From JAZDLR01 sp964540995 (GTDB taxonomy: Bacteria; Patescibacteriota; Patescibacteriia; UBA1558; 2-01-FULL-52-15): a DNA stretch of 64,000 nucleotides. The position numbers and the translations under genes are program-made. The DNA is taken from NCBI GenBank assembly GCA_964540995.1, contig CAZIOU010000001.1:115269-179268 (forward strand), given 5' to 3'. The notes beneath the pieces are model-generated. The model saw only the letters and a program-made list of their open reading frames with translations. It ran no database searches and was not told the origin of the DNA. The stretch's first letter is position 1; every line of letters starts with the position of its first letter. Positions 20,442-29,661 of the stretch are shown one piece after another.

Positions 20442-22040
20442 ATGGAATTATCCCAAGGGATTAAGGATCTGTATCAGCGACTAGCGGCGATTCAGCGAGC
20501 TGAAGCCATCAGCCCTGATGTTTCCAAAATTGAAGTCGATGAAATTGCTAGTCGATTAGCTACTCTGTACGAGCAAATTCGTAACACGATTGATTATCGC
20601 GAAGACTATCTGCTTCGTCGTTTTGCTATTCAGCGTTATCTGCGCCAAGAGTTACTCGGCGGTGATCTCAAAGCGGAGACAGCCAAATCATTGCTAGAGG
20701 GTTTGATTCGCGGCAAATATCTCCCCAATAACACTTTGCCAGAAACGATCATTCCCGAAGTAGAAACCATAATTCACAAATATGGTCGTTTATTGCAGTT
20801 ATTGAATGAAAGAAATTATAATCGCAAGCAACGCAAGCAGTATCAAGAATTTCTTATTGGCACAATTTCCTGTGAAATCGATCTTTTTCTCTCCCCAGAG
20901 TTCAAAAATGACGCCTTAATTGAAGCTGCATATCAGTTCGTCAAAGACCGTGTCAAAATCAAAGGTGACGGCCTGACGATACGAGAGAAGAATGTACAGC
21001 TGTACATAGCTATTCACAAAGATCTCGTAGTTTCAGACGAAAATATCATCAATTTCCATCTATTCCAGCTTTATTTCCCCGATTGGTCTCAAGCTGACGA
21101 GCGACTGGTGGCCTATGTTGCTGACAAGTTTCCTAGTATTTATCATGGGATCAAAGAGCATCTCAAATACCCTGACGGCTCCAAGATTCGGATCGCCATG
21201 CGCAAGGAGCTGGCAATATTTAAGATACTCAAGGACATAATTTTCAACCCTGATCTCGATCTGACAGAGCTCATAGCTGATCCCGAGTTGCTGAAGCTTG
21301 AAGCTACAAAGTCCTTGGATGCTATGAATAAGCGTATCCGTAGCAAGATTCGTCGCAGTTCTGTGCGGGCCATCTTCTATATTTTCCTGACCAAGATGGT
21401 TTTGGCAGTTATTCTCGAGTATCCCTATGATCTGATCGTTATGCATCATGTCAAGTGGATACCACTGGCTATTAACGTCTTCTTCCCGCCGATCCTCATG
21501 TTCTTCGTGGCTCTGACAGTCCATATGCCCGGAGTGGCCAATAGCAAGGCTATTATTGATGCTTTCATGGGCTATGCCTACAATAATCCCGAAAGCCATA
21601 CGCTTGTCGTCCTGACCAGCAAGAAGCGTCGCTCGGCCATATTTTTGAGCTTCTTATACGCGCTCTACATCATTCTCTACGCAGTTGTCTTTGGCTTTAT
21701 CATCTACTGGTTACGACGATTTGAATTCAACATTATGAGCGGCGGACTGTTCATTTTCTTCGTCACCGTAGTTAGCTTCTTTGCTACTCGTATACGTCTG
21801 CAGGCACGTGAATATAGCGTGGTACGACTACGACAAGGAATTATTGGTTTCTTATTGAACTTCTTTTCCTTACCGATTATCAAATTGGGTCATCTACTCT
21901 CTAGTAATATTAGCCGCATCAATATATTTATATTCATTTTCGATTTCGTACTAGAAGCTCCGGTCAAGCTTGTGGTAGCATTGATGGAGAATCTCTTTGG
22001 CTTCGTGCGTGAGAAGCGGGATGAAATTTATAAAGAGTAG
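20442..22040 (+). CDS. Large hypothetical protein with membrane C-terminus
   Basis: 532 residues from the ATG at 20442, chosen because the promoter puts +1 at 20441. ATGs at 20406 and 20436 would lie upstream of it. The N-terminal 300 residues are helical and charged (MELSQGIKDLYQRL ...), probably cytoplasmic. The C-terminal 230 have about five to six transmembrane helices, including IFYIFLTKMVLAVILEYPYD and LYALYIILYAVVFGFIIYW, ending in a charged tail. I do not recognise the family; similar large membrane proteins of unknown role occur in Patescibacteria. The gene is monocistronic or leads the PfkB operon. Confidence 0.7.
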   Translation: MELSQGIKDLYQRLAAIQRAEAISPDVSKIEVDEIASRLATLYEQIRNTIDYREDYLLRRFAIQRYLRQELLGGDLKAETAKSLLEGLIRGKYLPNNTLPETIIPEVETIIHKYGRLLQLLNERNYNRKQRKQYQEFLIGTISCEIDLFLSPEFKNDALIEAAYQFVKDRVKIKGDGLTIREKNVQLYIAIHKDLVVSDENIINFHLFQLYFPDWSQADERLVAYVADKFPSIYHGIKEHLKYPDGSKIRIAMRKELAIFKILKDIIFNPDLDLTELIADPELLKLEATKSLDAMNKRIRSKIRRSSVRAIFYIFLTKMVLAVILEYPYDLIVMHHVKWIPLAINVFFPPILMFFVALTVHMPGVANSKAIIDAFMGYAYNNPESHTLVVLTSKKRRSAIFLSFLYALYIILYAVVFGFIIYWLRRFEFNIMSGGLFIFFVTVVSFFATRIRLQAREYSVVRLRQGIIGFLLNFFSLPIIKLGHLLSSNISRINIFIFIFDFVLEAPVKLVVALMENLFGFVREKRDEIYKE

Positions 22041-22068
22041 GTGGTAGCTTGTAGGTCGTAGGCAGTAG
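22037..22068. repeat. Heptad repeat GTAGNNN, five copies
   Basis: GTAG at 22037, 22044, 22051, 22058 and 22065, exactly seven bases apart; the first copy includes the stop codon of the preceding gene. Confidence 0.8.
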
Positions 22069-22081
22069 CAAAACCAAAAAA

Positions 22082-23086
22082 ATGTTCAGTTCCAAAATGA
22101 TTACAACAATTGGCAGCGCAGTTATGGACGTGATGTTCTATACGGAAGAATTGAGTGTTATCAACAACGCCCAAGATCCAACCCGTAAGAAACTTCTTGG
22201 TTTTGAATTTGGTGCCAAAATCGTCAGTGATGAAGTGTATTTTACTCATGGCGGCGGAGCCTTGAATGCTGCGATGACCTTCGCTCGGCAGGGTATCCCA
22301 GTGCAGACGATGACTTGTGTCGGTAACGATCCGGCTGGTAAAGATGTTTACGCTGTCCTGCGTCATAATAAAATCGGACATCAGTTGCTTCAAGTTAGTA
22401 AGACGGAACGCACCGCTACCTCGTGGGTGATCAATTCACTGAAACAAGAAGATCACGTCATATTCTTCTATCCAGGAGCACGTGCCGACTTAGATTTGTC
22501 CGTTAAGAAGATCAAACAGATTAGGACACCATGGATCTACTGTACTTCATTGACTGGTGTCAAGAAATTACCCACAGCTTTGCAAGCGCTTTTTTTGCAC
22601 GCCGGTAAACATGATCAGAAGATTGTCTGGAACCCTGGTGCGGGGGAATTGCAATTGGGTTGGAGTAAACTGAAGAAATGCTTTGCCTTAACTCACATCC
22701 TGATTGTTAATTTAGACGAAGCTTTGCAATTATTGCAGTCGGCGGGAGAGAAGAATCTTGCCTCCTTACCACCGAGAAGTGTGATCAAGAAATTGCAGGC
22801 TTTCGGCCAGACCATGACGGTAATTACTAATGGCGATAAGGGTTCGTACCTGTATGATGGTCGGACATTGCTTTTCAAATCAGCCCTGAAGAATTTGAAA
22901 GTCGTCAATACAACTGGTGCGGGTGATGCTTTCGGTTCTGGCTTGGTGAGCGGGCTGATCCGCTACAAAGGTAATATGAGTCGGGCTTTGAGTCTTGCCA
23001 TCTACAATTCTGGCTCGGTGGTGACGCATTATGGTGCGCAGGCGGGTATCTTGACCTCACAGAAGATTCAGTCGCTCAACATCTAG
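22082..23086 (+). CDS. PfkB-family sugar/nucleoside kinase
   Basis: 334 residues. Ribokinase fold: N-terminal GSAVMDVMF, the sugar-binding GGGALNAAMTFARQG, VGNDPAGKDV, and the C-terminal signature NTTGAGDAFGSGLVSGLI with the catalytic Asp. The substrate (ribose, adenosine or another sugar) cannot be set from the sequence. The ATG at 22082 is used; an internal ATG (MITTIGSAV, six codons later) fits the fold start equally well. The next gene begins one base after its stop. Confidence 0.85.
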   Translation: MFSSKMITTIGSAVMDVMFYTEELSVINNAQDPTRKKLLGFEFGAKIVSDEVYFTHGGGALNAAMTFARQGIPVQTMTCVGNDPAGKDVYAVLRHNKIGHQLLQVSKTERTATSWVINSLKQEDHVIFFYPGARADLDLSVKKIKQIRTPWIYCTSLTGVKKLPTALQALFLHAGKHDQKIVWNPGAGELQLGWSKLKKCFALTHILIVNLDEALQLLQSAGEKNLASLPPRSVIKKLQAFGQTMTVITNGDKGSYLYDGRTLLFKSALKNLKVVNTTGAGDAFGSGLVSGLIRYKGNMSRALSLAIYNSGSVVTHYGAQAGILTSQKIQSLNI

Positions 23087-23087
23087 T

Positions 23088-23420
23088 ATGGCGCTAGCTC
23101 AAGCTGTGACTTCGACCTCGGCCGAATTGAGTCAGCAATTACAGCAGGCGCAGCTGGAGCTACAAGCCATCAAGAATCACCAAGCGATACAGCCGATCTC
23201 AATATTTCATTGGTCAGAGCCTAAACTCTGGCTGCTTTTATTTTTTTTAATAGTAGCATTAGGTTGTCTCAATGCTATTCGCAGGCGAGCTAAGCGACGT
23301 CGCACGGCAGAGACGCCGGTCTTTGATCGACAGCAAGCAGAAGTTGAGTTACGCCAGGCCTTCGCTGACAAACTGCCGACTGTTACAGTTAAGCCACGAA
23401 AACGTCAAAAGTCCAAGTAG
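23088..23420 (+). CDS. Small single-pass membrane protein
   Basis: 110 residues: a Gln-rich helical N-terminus (SAELSQQLQQAQLELQAI), one transmembrane helix (about 48-65, LWLLLFFLIVALGCL), then a strongly basic tail (RRRAKRRR ... KPRKRQKSK) probably facing the cytoplasm, possibly near nucleic acid or the membrane surface. Unrecognised. It is placed directly after the PfkB gene. Confidence 0.65.
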   Translation: MALAQAVTSTSAELSQQLQQAQLELQAIKNHQAIQPISIFHWSEPKLWLLLFFLIVALGCLNAIRRRAKRRRTAETPVFDRQQAEVELRQAFADKLPTVTVKPRKRQKSK

Positions 23421-23440
23421 TTGAAAGCACTAATTTCTGC

Positions 23441-23446
23441 TAGACT
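23441..23446 (+). promoter_or_regulatory. -10 element of the recJ operon
   Basis: TAGACT ending nine bases before the ATG at 23455 (expected +1 at 23453). TTGAAA lies at 23421-23426, a short 14-base spacer. Confidence 0.5.
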
Positions 23447-23454
23447 GTCTGCGT

Positions 23455-25149
23455 ATGAAATGGCAGCTAGCACCTCAAAGTAATGATATTCCTTATGCTG
23501 AATATCCGGAGATTCCTACTCCGGTTGTTCGTATTCTGTGGAATCGAGGACTGACCACCCAAGTAGCAATTGATCGTTTCTTGCATCCGGAATACAGCGT
23601 TGATTGTCTCGATCCGTATCTATTTCGAGATATGCATAAGGCCTGCGATCGGATCTTCGCAGCACGTGACCAACATCAGAAAGTGGTAGTACACGGTGAT
23701 TATGATGCTGATGGAGTTTCTGCCGCGACAATATTGCATACAGTTTTGAAAAATCTGGGTGTTCAAGTCGAAGTGTTCTTACCTCATCGTGAGAAAGACG
23801 GTTACGGCTTAAATATTAATACGGTTAAGGATTTACACGCCAACGGAGCGGATCTGATCATCACCTGTGATTGTGGTATTAGTAATGTCGAGCAAGTAGC
23901 TTTGGCCAATTCACTGGGCATGGATGTTATTATCACGGACCATCACCAGATGGGGAAAGTATTACCGGCTGCACACGCTATTATTCATCCGCGTGTGCCA
24001 GGTGAGACCTATCCCTTTATCGATTTGGCGGGCGGAGGAGTAGCCTTCAAGTTGGCGCAAGGTTTGATTCATGATGCTAGGTCGGGCTGGAATGAACATG
24101 AGCAAGAGACACAAGAGAAATGGTTGCTGGATTTGGTAGCTATATCTACCGTGGCTGACATGGTTTCGCTGACAGGAGAGAACCGTGCCTTGGTCAGATA
24201 CGGCTTAATGGTATTACGCAAAACCAAACGTATTGGATTGGCGGCTTTGCTCAGTGGCGCCAAGCTCGACCCCAAGCAATTGACCGAGACATCGATTGGT
24301 TTCCAGATCGCTCCTCGCATCAATGCTGCCGGACGTATGGATCATGCTAATGGAGCATATTTTCTGATGATTGAGGAAGATCCGCGCAAGGCTGATGAGT
24401 TGGCACTGGCATTGAATGAAGCTAATACGAGGCGACAGAAAGAAACGGAAATTACGGTACGAGAAGCGCTCGCGCAGAAGCCTGACGCTGAAGCACCGGC
24501 GCTATTTTTCTACAACGAAAACTGGACTCTTGGTCTGACTGGTCTGGTGGCGGGGAAATTGGTGCGTCAATTCAATCGTCCTTGCTTCGTTATGGGGCAT
24601 GATGGTGATAAGGTTGTTGGCTCTGGTCGCAGTATCCCCGGAATCGATCTCTATCAATCGATCAAACAAGCCGAGAAGATCCTTTTGGCTTTTGGTGGGC
24701 ATAATCAGGCTTGTGGTTTCCGTCTGCCTTTGGAACAGTTACCAACCTTCCAGCAAATAGTTAGTGACTATATTGGAACTAACCTAGCTACACTTGATAC
24801 TGAACAGAAGCTGTCCATCGATACAACGATGTTATTTCCCGATATTAGTTGGGAGTTATTAGATTTTTTAGCTTTATTTCCTCCTTTTGGCATCGGTAAT
24901 GACCAACCACTATTTGAAACTGATGATGTTATCGTCATCTCGGCTCAACCAGTTGGTAAGGATTTGAATCATTGGAAGTTAGTACTAGAACATCAAGGGC
25001 GTCAGTTGCCGGCTATAGGTTTTGACCAGATGCATGTAGCCTTGAAGCCGGGCGATCATATTGATATTGTATATGCGGCAGCGATCAATGAATGGAATGG
25101 CAATCGCGCCATTCAGTTACAATTAAAAGACGTCAAACATCATGAGTGA
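23455..25149 (+). CDS. recJ: Single-stranded-DNA-specific exonuclease RecJ
   Basis: 564 residues, normal size. DHH phosphoesterase motifs HGDYDADGVSA (with catalytic Asp residues), ITCDCGISN and ITDHHQ, the DHHA1 half with LGLTGLVAGKLVRQF and SGRSIPGIDL, and a C-terminal OB domain. It degrades single-stranded DNA 5-prime to 3-prime in recombination and mismatch or base-excision repair. Leads an operon with rnhA (8-base overlap) and holB. Near-leaderless promoter. Confidence 0.95.
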   Translation: MKWQLAPQSNDIPYAEYPEIPTPVVRILWNRGLTTQVAIDRFLHPEYSVDCLDPYLFRDMHKACDRIFAARDQHQKVVVHGDYDADGVSAATILHTVLKNLGVQVEVFLPHREKDGYGLNINTVKDLHANGADLIITCDCGISNVEQVALANSLGMDVIITDHHQMGKVLPAAHAIIHPRVPGETYPFIDLAGGGVAFKLAQGLIHDARSGWNEHEQETQEKWLLDLVAISTVADMVSLTGENRALVRYGLMVLRKTKRIGLAALLSGAKLDPKQLTETSIGFQIAPRINAAGRMDHANGAYFLMIEEDPRKADELALALNEANTRRQKETEITVREALAQKPDAEAPALFFYNENWTLGLTGLVAGKLVRQFNRPCFVMGHDGDKVVGSGRSIPGIDLYQSIKQAEKILLAFGGHNQACGFRLPLEQLPTFQQIVSDYIGTNLATLDTEQKLSIDTTMLFPDISWELLDFLALFPPFGIGNDQPLFETDDVIVISAQPVGKDLNHWKLVLEHQGRQLPAIGFDQMHVALKPGDHIDIVYAAAINEWNGNRAIQLQLKDVKHHE

Positions 25150-25549
25150 TATTACCTTATTTTCTGATGGTGGAGCTCGCGGTAACCCAGGACCAGCAGC
25201 CATCGGTGTAGTCTGTTATCGCGGCAGCGAGCAGCTCTGGACATTAAAGCGCTATATTGGCGAGACGACCAATAATCAAGCAGAATACCGCGCCTTGCTA
25301 GCGGGCTTACAGAAGGCATCCGGCCTAAGCCCCACCATCACCTGTTATCTCGATAGTGAGTTGGTGGTCAAGCAGCTCCGAGGCGAATATAAAGTCAAAG
25401 ATAAGGATTTGCAACTCCTAGTGCGTGAAGTGATAGCTGCTTTGCAAGCTTTCGAACGAGTCAACTTCGAGCATGTACCTCGCGCCAAAAATGCGGTAGC
25501 CGACCGGCTGGTCAATGAGGCACTTGATGAACAACTAGCTCGGGGTTAG
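25142..25549 (+). CDS. rnhA: Ribonuclease HI family protein
   Basis: 135 residues, an RNase H fold. Catalytic acids are seen in LFSDGGARGNPGP (D9), NNQAEYRALLAGL (Glu), YLDSELVVKQLRGE (Asp) and NAVADRLVNEA (final Asp). It is the short type lacking the basic handle of E. coli RNase HI and removes RNA from RNA-DNA hybrids. Overlaps recJ by eight bases. Confidence 0.9.
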   Translation: MSDITLFSDGGARGNPGPAAIGVVCYRGSEQLWTLKRYIGETTNNQAEYRALLAGLQKASGLSPTITCYLDSELVVKQLRGEYKVKDKDLQLLVREVIAALQAFERVNFEHVPRAKNAVADRLVNEALDEQLARG

Positions 25550-25565
25550 GATAGGGATATTACTT

Positions 25566-26600
25566 ATGTCTACAGCAGCTTACGGGCAGTGGCCGGTTTT
25601 TGGCCATAGCCGCCAAATCTCCATTATCCAGCGTTCTCTAGAGCAGGGGACTATGTCTCATGCCTATGTATTGTATGGATTGCGAGGCATTGGTAAGAAA
25701 TATTTTGTTAGTTGCTGGCTTAAGCAGTTGTACTGTGAAACTGGTCGGGTGGATTGTGTCGATTGCTCCGCCTGCCAACGGCTAGCAGAACGGCGTCATT
25801 CAGATGTTATGTATTTGCCGCAGGAAGAAGCGAGTGCTATCACGATCGACGATGTGCGGTCAATCTTGCATTTTGTCTCGCGCTCCAGTGAAAGTAAGTT
25901 AGGCTACAAATGTATCATCTTAGAGCGAGCCGAATACTTAACCCCGGAAGCCAGCAATGCGCTGCTCAAAACTCTAGAAGAAGCGCCAGCTCGAGTACTA
26001 TTTATACTATTAGCCCAGAATGTAAACGGGATTATACCTACGATTCGCTCTCGCTGTACGTTACTCAAATTATTGCCGCTGCAAGACAGTGAGATGCGCG
26101 GCTGGTTGCAGACCATGAATGTTCCGGCCGAGCAACAGGATACGATTATGGCTATCGCTATGGGTAGACCAGGTAAAGCTCTAGAATTAATCAAGGATAA
26201 TCTTCAATCGTATCAGCAACAGATAGATCAGGGCTGGCAGCTTCTCGCCAATAGGACGTATGATAATTTTTATTCGCTCAAAGTATGGCTAGACGAGATT
26301 GCTCGTGAGGTCAAGAAAGGTAGTTCCTTTTCGGCCGCTGATGCCAGTCTCGATCGCATCAATTATTTAGAGCTTATATTACGCGATTGTCTGCTCGGCA
26401 AGATTCACTCTAATTTCACACTGCCGAGTATCAGACAGACCAACGGCGTTGATAATTTGACGCGATTGTCGGTAGTTCAATTATTGAGGATCATGGCGGC
26501 GCTGCGCCAATTGCGATATACTATACGACAGAATGTCAACGTCTCGTTGGCGTGGGAATATTTTTTCCTTCAAATCAATCAAATAAAACCAACCGCATGA
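25566..26600 (+). CDS. holB: DNA polymerase III subunit delta-prime
   Basis: 344 residues. AAA+ clamp-loader protein: SHAYVLYGLRGIGKKYF (Walker A with the usual Gly-Lys altered), a Cys4 zinc knuckle (CETGRVDCVDCSACQRL), then ITIDDVRSI, KCIILERAEYLTPEASNALLKTLEEAP and the SRC sensor TIRSRCTLL, all standard for delta-prime. A C-terminal domain forms the clamp-loader collar. Lies in the recJ-rnhA operon; its stop overlaps the next ATG by four bases. Confidence 0.92.
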   Translation: MSTAAYGQWPVFGHSRQISIIQRSLEQGTMSHAYVLYGLRGIGKKYFVSCWLKQLYCETGRVDCVDCSACQRLAERRHSDVMYLPQEEASAITIDDVRSILHFVSRSSESKLGYKCIILERAEYLTPEASNALLKTLEEAPARVLFILLAQNVNGIIPTIRSRCTLLKLLPLQDSEMRGWLQTMNVPAEQQDTIMAIAMGRPGKALELIKDNLQSYQQQIDQGWQLLANRTYDNFYSLKVWLDEIAREVKKGSSFSAADASLDRINYLELILRDCLLGKIHSNFTLPSIRQTNGVDNLTRLSVVQLLRIMAALRQLRYTIRQNVNVSLAWEYFFLQINQIKPTA

Positions 26601-27694
26601 AAAAATTAATCCTCCTTCTGTGCTTACCATTGATCGTTGCAGGCTGTACGGTGATCAAAGTGAATAAAGGTGCTTCCAATACTACCGTCGCGCCATCGAC
26701 CGGATTCTATAAAACTATTGACCGAGGCGACAATTGGTCGATCAAAAGCAGTATATTAGCCGTCAACGGCGATCGTAAGAGCTTTTCGGGAGCCAATGTG
26801 ACCGTTATGGCCATGGATCCGACCGACGCCAAAACGCTTTATCTTGGAACGGCTGATCGAGGGTTATTAATTTCTCATGATCGTGGTGAAGGCTGGCAGG
26901 AAACATTAACTGGTTTGGGAGTTATCAATGGTGTGGCGGTTGACCCGCAGAGCCGCTGTACTATCTATGCTTTGGTTTATAACAAAGTCTATAAGACAGT
27001 TGATTGCGCTCGTGAATGGAAACCAATTCAATTGAGCTCGTTGGAAGGTGAATACTATTCTGCCTTGGCCATCGACTTTCAGAATCCGAGAATAGTTTAT
27101 GTGGGGACTTCCAAAGGAACGATTCTACGGTCCACCGACTCAGGCTTTAGCTGGCAAGCTATCAGCTATCAGCCCAGCCGCATCAGCTGGATGATCGTCA
27201 ATCCAGCCAAAGCCAAAGAGTTCTACTTGGCTACTGTTTCTTCGGGCTTGCGTTTGAGCAATGACAATGGTGTAACTTGGAAGAATTTGGGTGATTTGGA
27301 AGTAGAAGGTACTGCCGCCAATGGCAAACCCAACAAAGCACTGAAGGACTTGGCGGGTAGTCAGAATTATCTCTACGCTGCCTACGATCCGAGCGGCACT
27401 AGTCAATTGCTCTACAGCAACAATTATGGTATGTTCAGACTGACAAAGGGTAATATTTGGCAGGAAATACAGATCCTCAATAAGCCCAAACAAGAGCGTG
27501 TTTTGGCCATTGCCATCAATCAGACAAATGGTCAAGAGCTCTTTTTTGTCACCGATGGTGCCTTCTATCAAACCAAAAATGGTGGCACTGACTGGACGGT
27601 GCGCAAATTACCGACTCCGGGGACTCCACGTTTCTTGCTCGCCAATCCAACCAATGCCAACGAATTATATGTCACCTTTTTCAAAACGAAATAA
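26597..27694 (+). CDS. Lipoprotein with beta-propeller (YCF48/sialidase-like) repeats
   Basis: 365 residues from the ATG at 26597, whose ATGA overlaps the holB stop; this start exposes a proper lipoprotein signal (LLLCLPLIVAGC, lipid-attached Cys at 16). The body has repeated blades with Asp-box-like motifs: DRGDNWSIK, HDRGEGWQETL, RSTDSGFSWQAI, SNDNGVTWKNL, KNGGTDWTVRK, typical of YCF48, sortilin or sialidase-type propellers. Probable surface-anchored binding or assembly factor; the partner is unknown. Confidence 0.85.
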   Translation: MKKLILLLCLPLIVAGCTVIKVNKGASNTTVAPSTGFYKTIDRGDNWSIKSSILAVNGDRKSFSGANVTVMAMDPTDAKTLYLGTADRGLLISHDRGEGWQETLTGLGVINGVAVDPQSRCTIYALVYNKVYKTVDCAREWKPIQLSSLEGEYYSALAIDFQNPRIVYVGTSKGTILRSTDSGFSWQAISYQPSRISWMIVNPAKAKEFYLATVSSGLRLSNDNGVTWKNLGDLEVEGTAANGKPNKALKDLAGSQNYLYAAYDPSGTSQLLYSNNYGMFRLTKGNIWQEIQILNKPKQERVLAIAINQTNGQELFFVTDGAFYQTKNGGTDWTVRKLPTPGTPRFLLANPTNANELYVTFFKTK

Positions 27695-27696
27695 TT

Positions 27697-28248
27697 ATGT
27701 CTTATAGTGTAGAAGCCAAGAACGAATTTCAAGCCTCAATCGAACATTTCAAAACCGATATTGCTTCCTTGCGTACCGGTCGTGTCTCGCCGTCAGTATT
27801 AGATGAGATCATGGTTGATGCTTACGGTAGCATGATGCCTTTGATCCAGCTGGCTAGTATTGCAGCGCCGGAACCGCGTCTGATCACTATTCAGCCGTGG
27901 GATAAGGCCGTGACCAAGAGTATCGAACAGGCGATACAGAAAAGTGAGCTCAACCTGCAGCCGATCGTTGATCGCGATACCATTCGATTGAATTTTCCAG
28001 CTCTGACAGAAGAGAAGCGCAAAGAGCTAGTCAAAATATTAAGTCAGAAGGCCGAAGCGGCTCGTGTCAGCATGCGTCAGAAGCGAGAGAAATTACGCGA
28101 TCAGATCAGTAGCGATCACAAAGATGGTGCCATGGGTGAAGATGAGAAGTTTAAAGCCATGGAAGAGCTGGATAAAATTATCAAAGAATTCCATGATCAG
28201 ATCAAAGCTATTTCCGAGGCCAAAGAAAAAGAAATCATGACTATCTAA
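27697..28248 (+). CDS. frr: Ribosome recycling factor
   Basis: 183 residues, standard length. Releases mRNA and splits the post-termination ribosome with EF-G. Diagnostic sequences are SLRTGRVSPSVLDEIMVDAYG, PLIQLASIAAPEPRLITIQPWD, and LNFPALTEEKRKELVKIL. Two bases after the propeller gene. Confidence 0.97.
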   Translation: MSYSVEAKNEFQASIEHFKTDIASLRTGRVSPSVLDEIMVDAYGSMMPLIQLASIAAPEPRLITIQPWDKAVTKSIEQAIQKSELNLQPIVDRDTIRLNFPALTEEKRKELVKILSQKAEAARVSMRQKREKLRDQISSDHKDGAMGEDEKFKAMEELDKIIKEFHDQIKAISEAKEKEIMTI

Positions 28249-28251
28249 CCG

Positions 28252-29361
28252 ATGATTATAGCCATTATTACATTTATTATCGTTCTTGGACTGCTCGTGT
28301 TTGTACACGAGCTTGGCCATTTTATGACTGCCCGCCGTTTCGGGATCAAAGTAGAGGAGTTCGGCTTTGGTTTCCCGCCACGGATCTGGGGTATCCAGAA
28401 GGGCGAGACGCTTTATAGTATCAATTGGATACCACTCGGTGGTTTCGTCAAAATTCATGGTGAACAAGGCGAGGATAAACAATCGACCGAAAGCTTTGCC
28501 GGCAAGCCAGCATGGAAAAGGATCATTGTCCTGTCAGCTGGAGTACTGATGAACTTTGCTTTTGCTTTCTTGCTCTATACGGTAGGATTTACGATTGGAT
28601 TGCCGCAAACCTTGAGTGATGAAGATGCTGCCAGCATGAAGCTCGCTGCTGCACCGGTAGTAATTTCTCAAATTATGGATGATAGTCCCGCTTCTCGTGC
28701 AGGATTGAAAGTGGGTGATCAGATCACTTCGGTGGAGTCAGTCGCTGTCAGCTCTATTGCTCAAGCCCAAGATGTCCTACGACAGCGTCAGGACCAGCCG
28801 ACTGCAGTTATGATTCAGCGCGGTGCAGCCACCTTAGACCTAACGATTACACCACAACAATTAAGCGGCAGCGATCATCCGATTATTGGAGTAGGTTTAT
28901 CGCGAGTGGGCATTGTTAGATATCCCGTGTGGGAAGCTGTCTGGCGAGGACTACAAGCCACGGTGACTATGATTATCGCTATACTCTTGGCTTTCTTGGG
29001 ACTACTACGCAACCTATTTGCTTCTGGTTCAGTCGGTAGCGATGTCGCCGGACCAATCGGCGTAGCTGTCATGACTAATCAAGTAGTCAATCTTGGCTGG
29101 GCCTATGTCATAACTTTTGCGGCAGCTCTGTCTATCAATCTAGGCATCATCAATATTTTGCCATTTCCAGCTTTGGATGGTGGTAGAATCCTTTTTGTCC
29201 TGATAGAGAAGATCAAAGGTTCGGCTGTAAGTGAGAAAGTAGAAGGTACTGTTCATAATATTGGTTTCGGGTTATTGCTGCTGTTGATGGCGGTAGTTAC
29301 TTTCCATGATGTATTGCGCTATGGTGGACAGATATTACAGCGCATTACTAGCTTATTTTAG
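28252..29361 (+). CDS. rseP: RseP-like site-2 metalloprotease with PDZ domain
   Basis: 369 residues. Zinc motif HELGH at 19-23 in the first membrane helix (FVHELGHFMTARRFGIKVEE), one PDZ domain (about 135-205, SPASRAGLKVGDQI), and the second metal motif ILPFPALDGGRILF near residue 300, with four membrane helices. RseP-type proteases cleave anti-sigma factors or signal-peptide remnants within the membrane. Four bases after frr, as in many bacteria where both genes lie near dxr/uppS; those are not in this window. Confidence 0.93.
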   Translation: MIIAIITFIIVLGLLVFVHELGHFMTARRFGIKVEEFGFGFPPRIWGIQKGETLYSINWIPLGGFVKIHGEQGEDKQSTESFAGKPAWKRIIVLSAGVLMNFAFAFLLYTVGFTIGLPQTLSDEDAASMKLAAAPVVISQIMDDSPASRAGLKVGDQITSVESVAVSSIAQAQDVLRQRQDQPTAVMIQRGAATLDLTITPQQLSGSDHPIIGVGLSRVGIVRYPVWEAVWRGLQATVTMIIAILLAFLGLLRNLFASGSVGSDVAGPIGVAVMTNQVVNLGWAYVITFAAALSINLGIINILPFPALDGGRILFVLIEKIKGSAVSEKVEGTVHNIGFGLLLLLMAVVTFHDVLRYGGQILQRITSLF

Positions 29362-29364
29362 ACT

Positions 29365-29661
29365 ATGAAGTTTACGGTTAACGCACCTCAAGGCTCGCCA
29401 GAACAGCTGATGCGTAGTTGGGGTTATTCGCCTAATGATAATCGTTCTGCTCAGCCCAATTATGTCCGTCGTTTACGACCAGGACAGCTATGGCCACGAT
29501 ATCATCTCTACATCTCGCTGCAAGGCACTACCATGGTTTGCGATCTGCATGTCGATCAGAAACCAGATACACGACATTATAATCCCACCCACGCTCATAA
29601 CGGTGAATATGACGGACCGTTAGTGGAACAAGAAGTTAATCGATTACAACAAAGTATATGA
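29365..29661 (+). CDS. Conserved hypothetical protein, 98 residues
   Basis: Small soluble protein with many His and Asp residues: RYHLYISLQGTTMVCDLHVD and HYNPTHAHNGEYDGPLVEQE. I recall this small protein next to proS/rseP in Patescibacteria, but know no function; the His pattern could bind metal. Its stop overlaps the proS start (ATGA). Confidence 0.7.
   Translation: MKFTVNAPQGSPEQLMRSWGYSPNDNRSAQPNYVRRLRPGQLWPRYHLYISLQGTTMVCDLHVDQKPDTRHYNPTHAHNGEYDGPLVEQEVNRLQQSI

Noticed and set aside
21060..21599. 179-codon minus ORF inside the 532-residue membrane protein gene
   Set aside because: Shadow frame; the plus frame has a promoter and coherent membrane helices.
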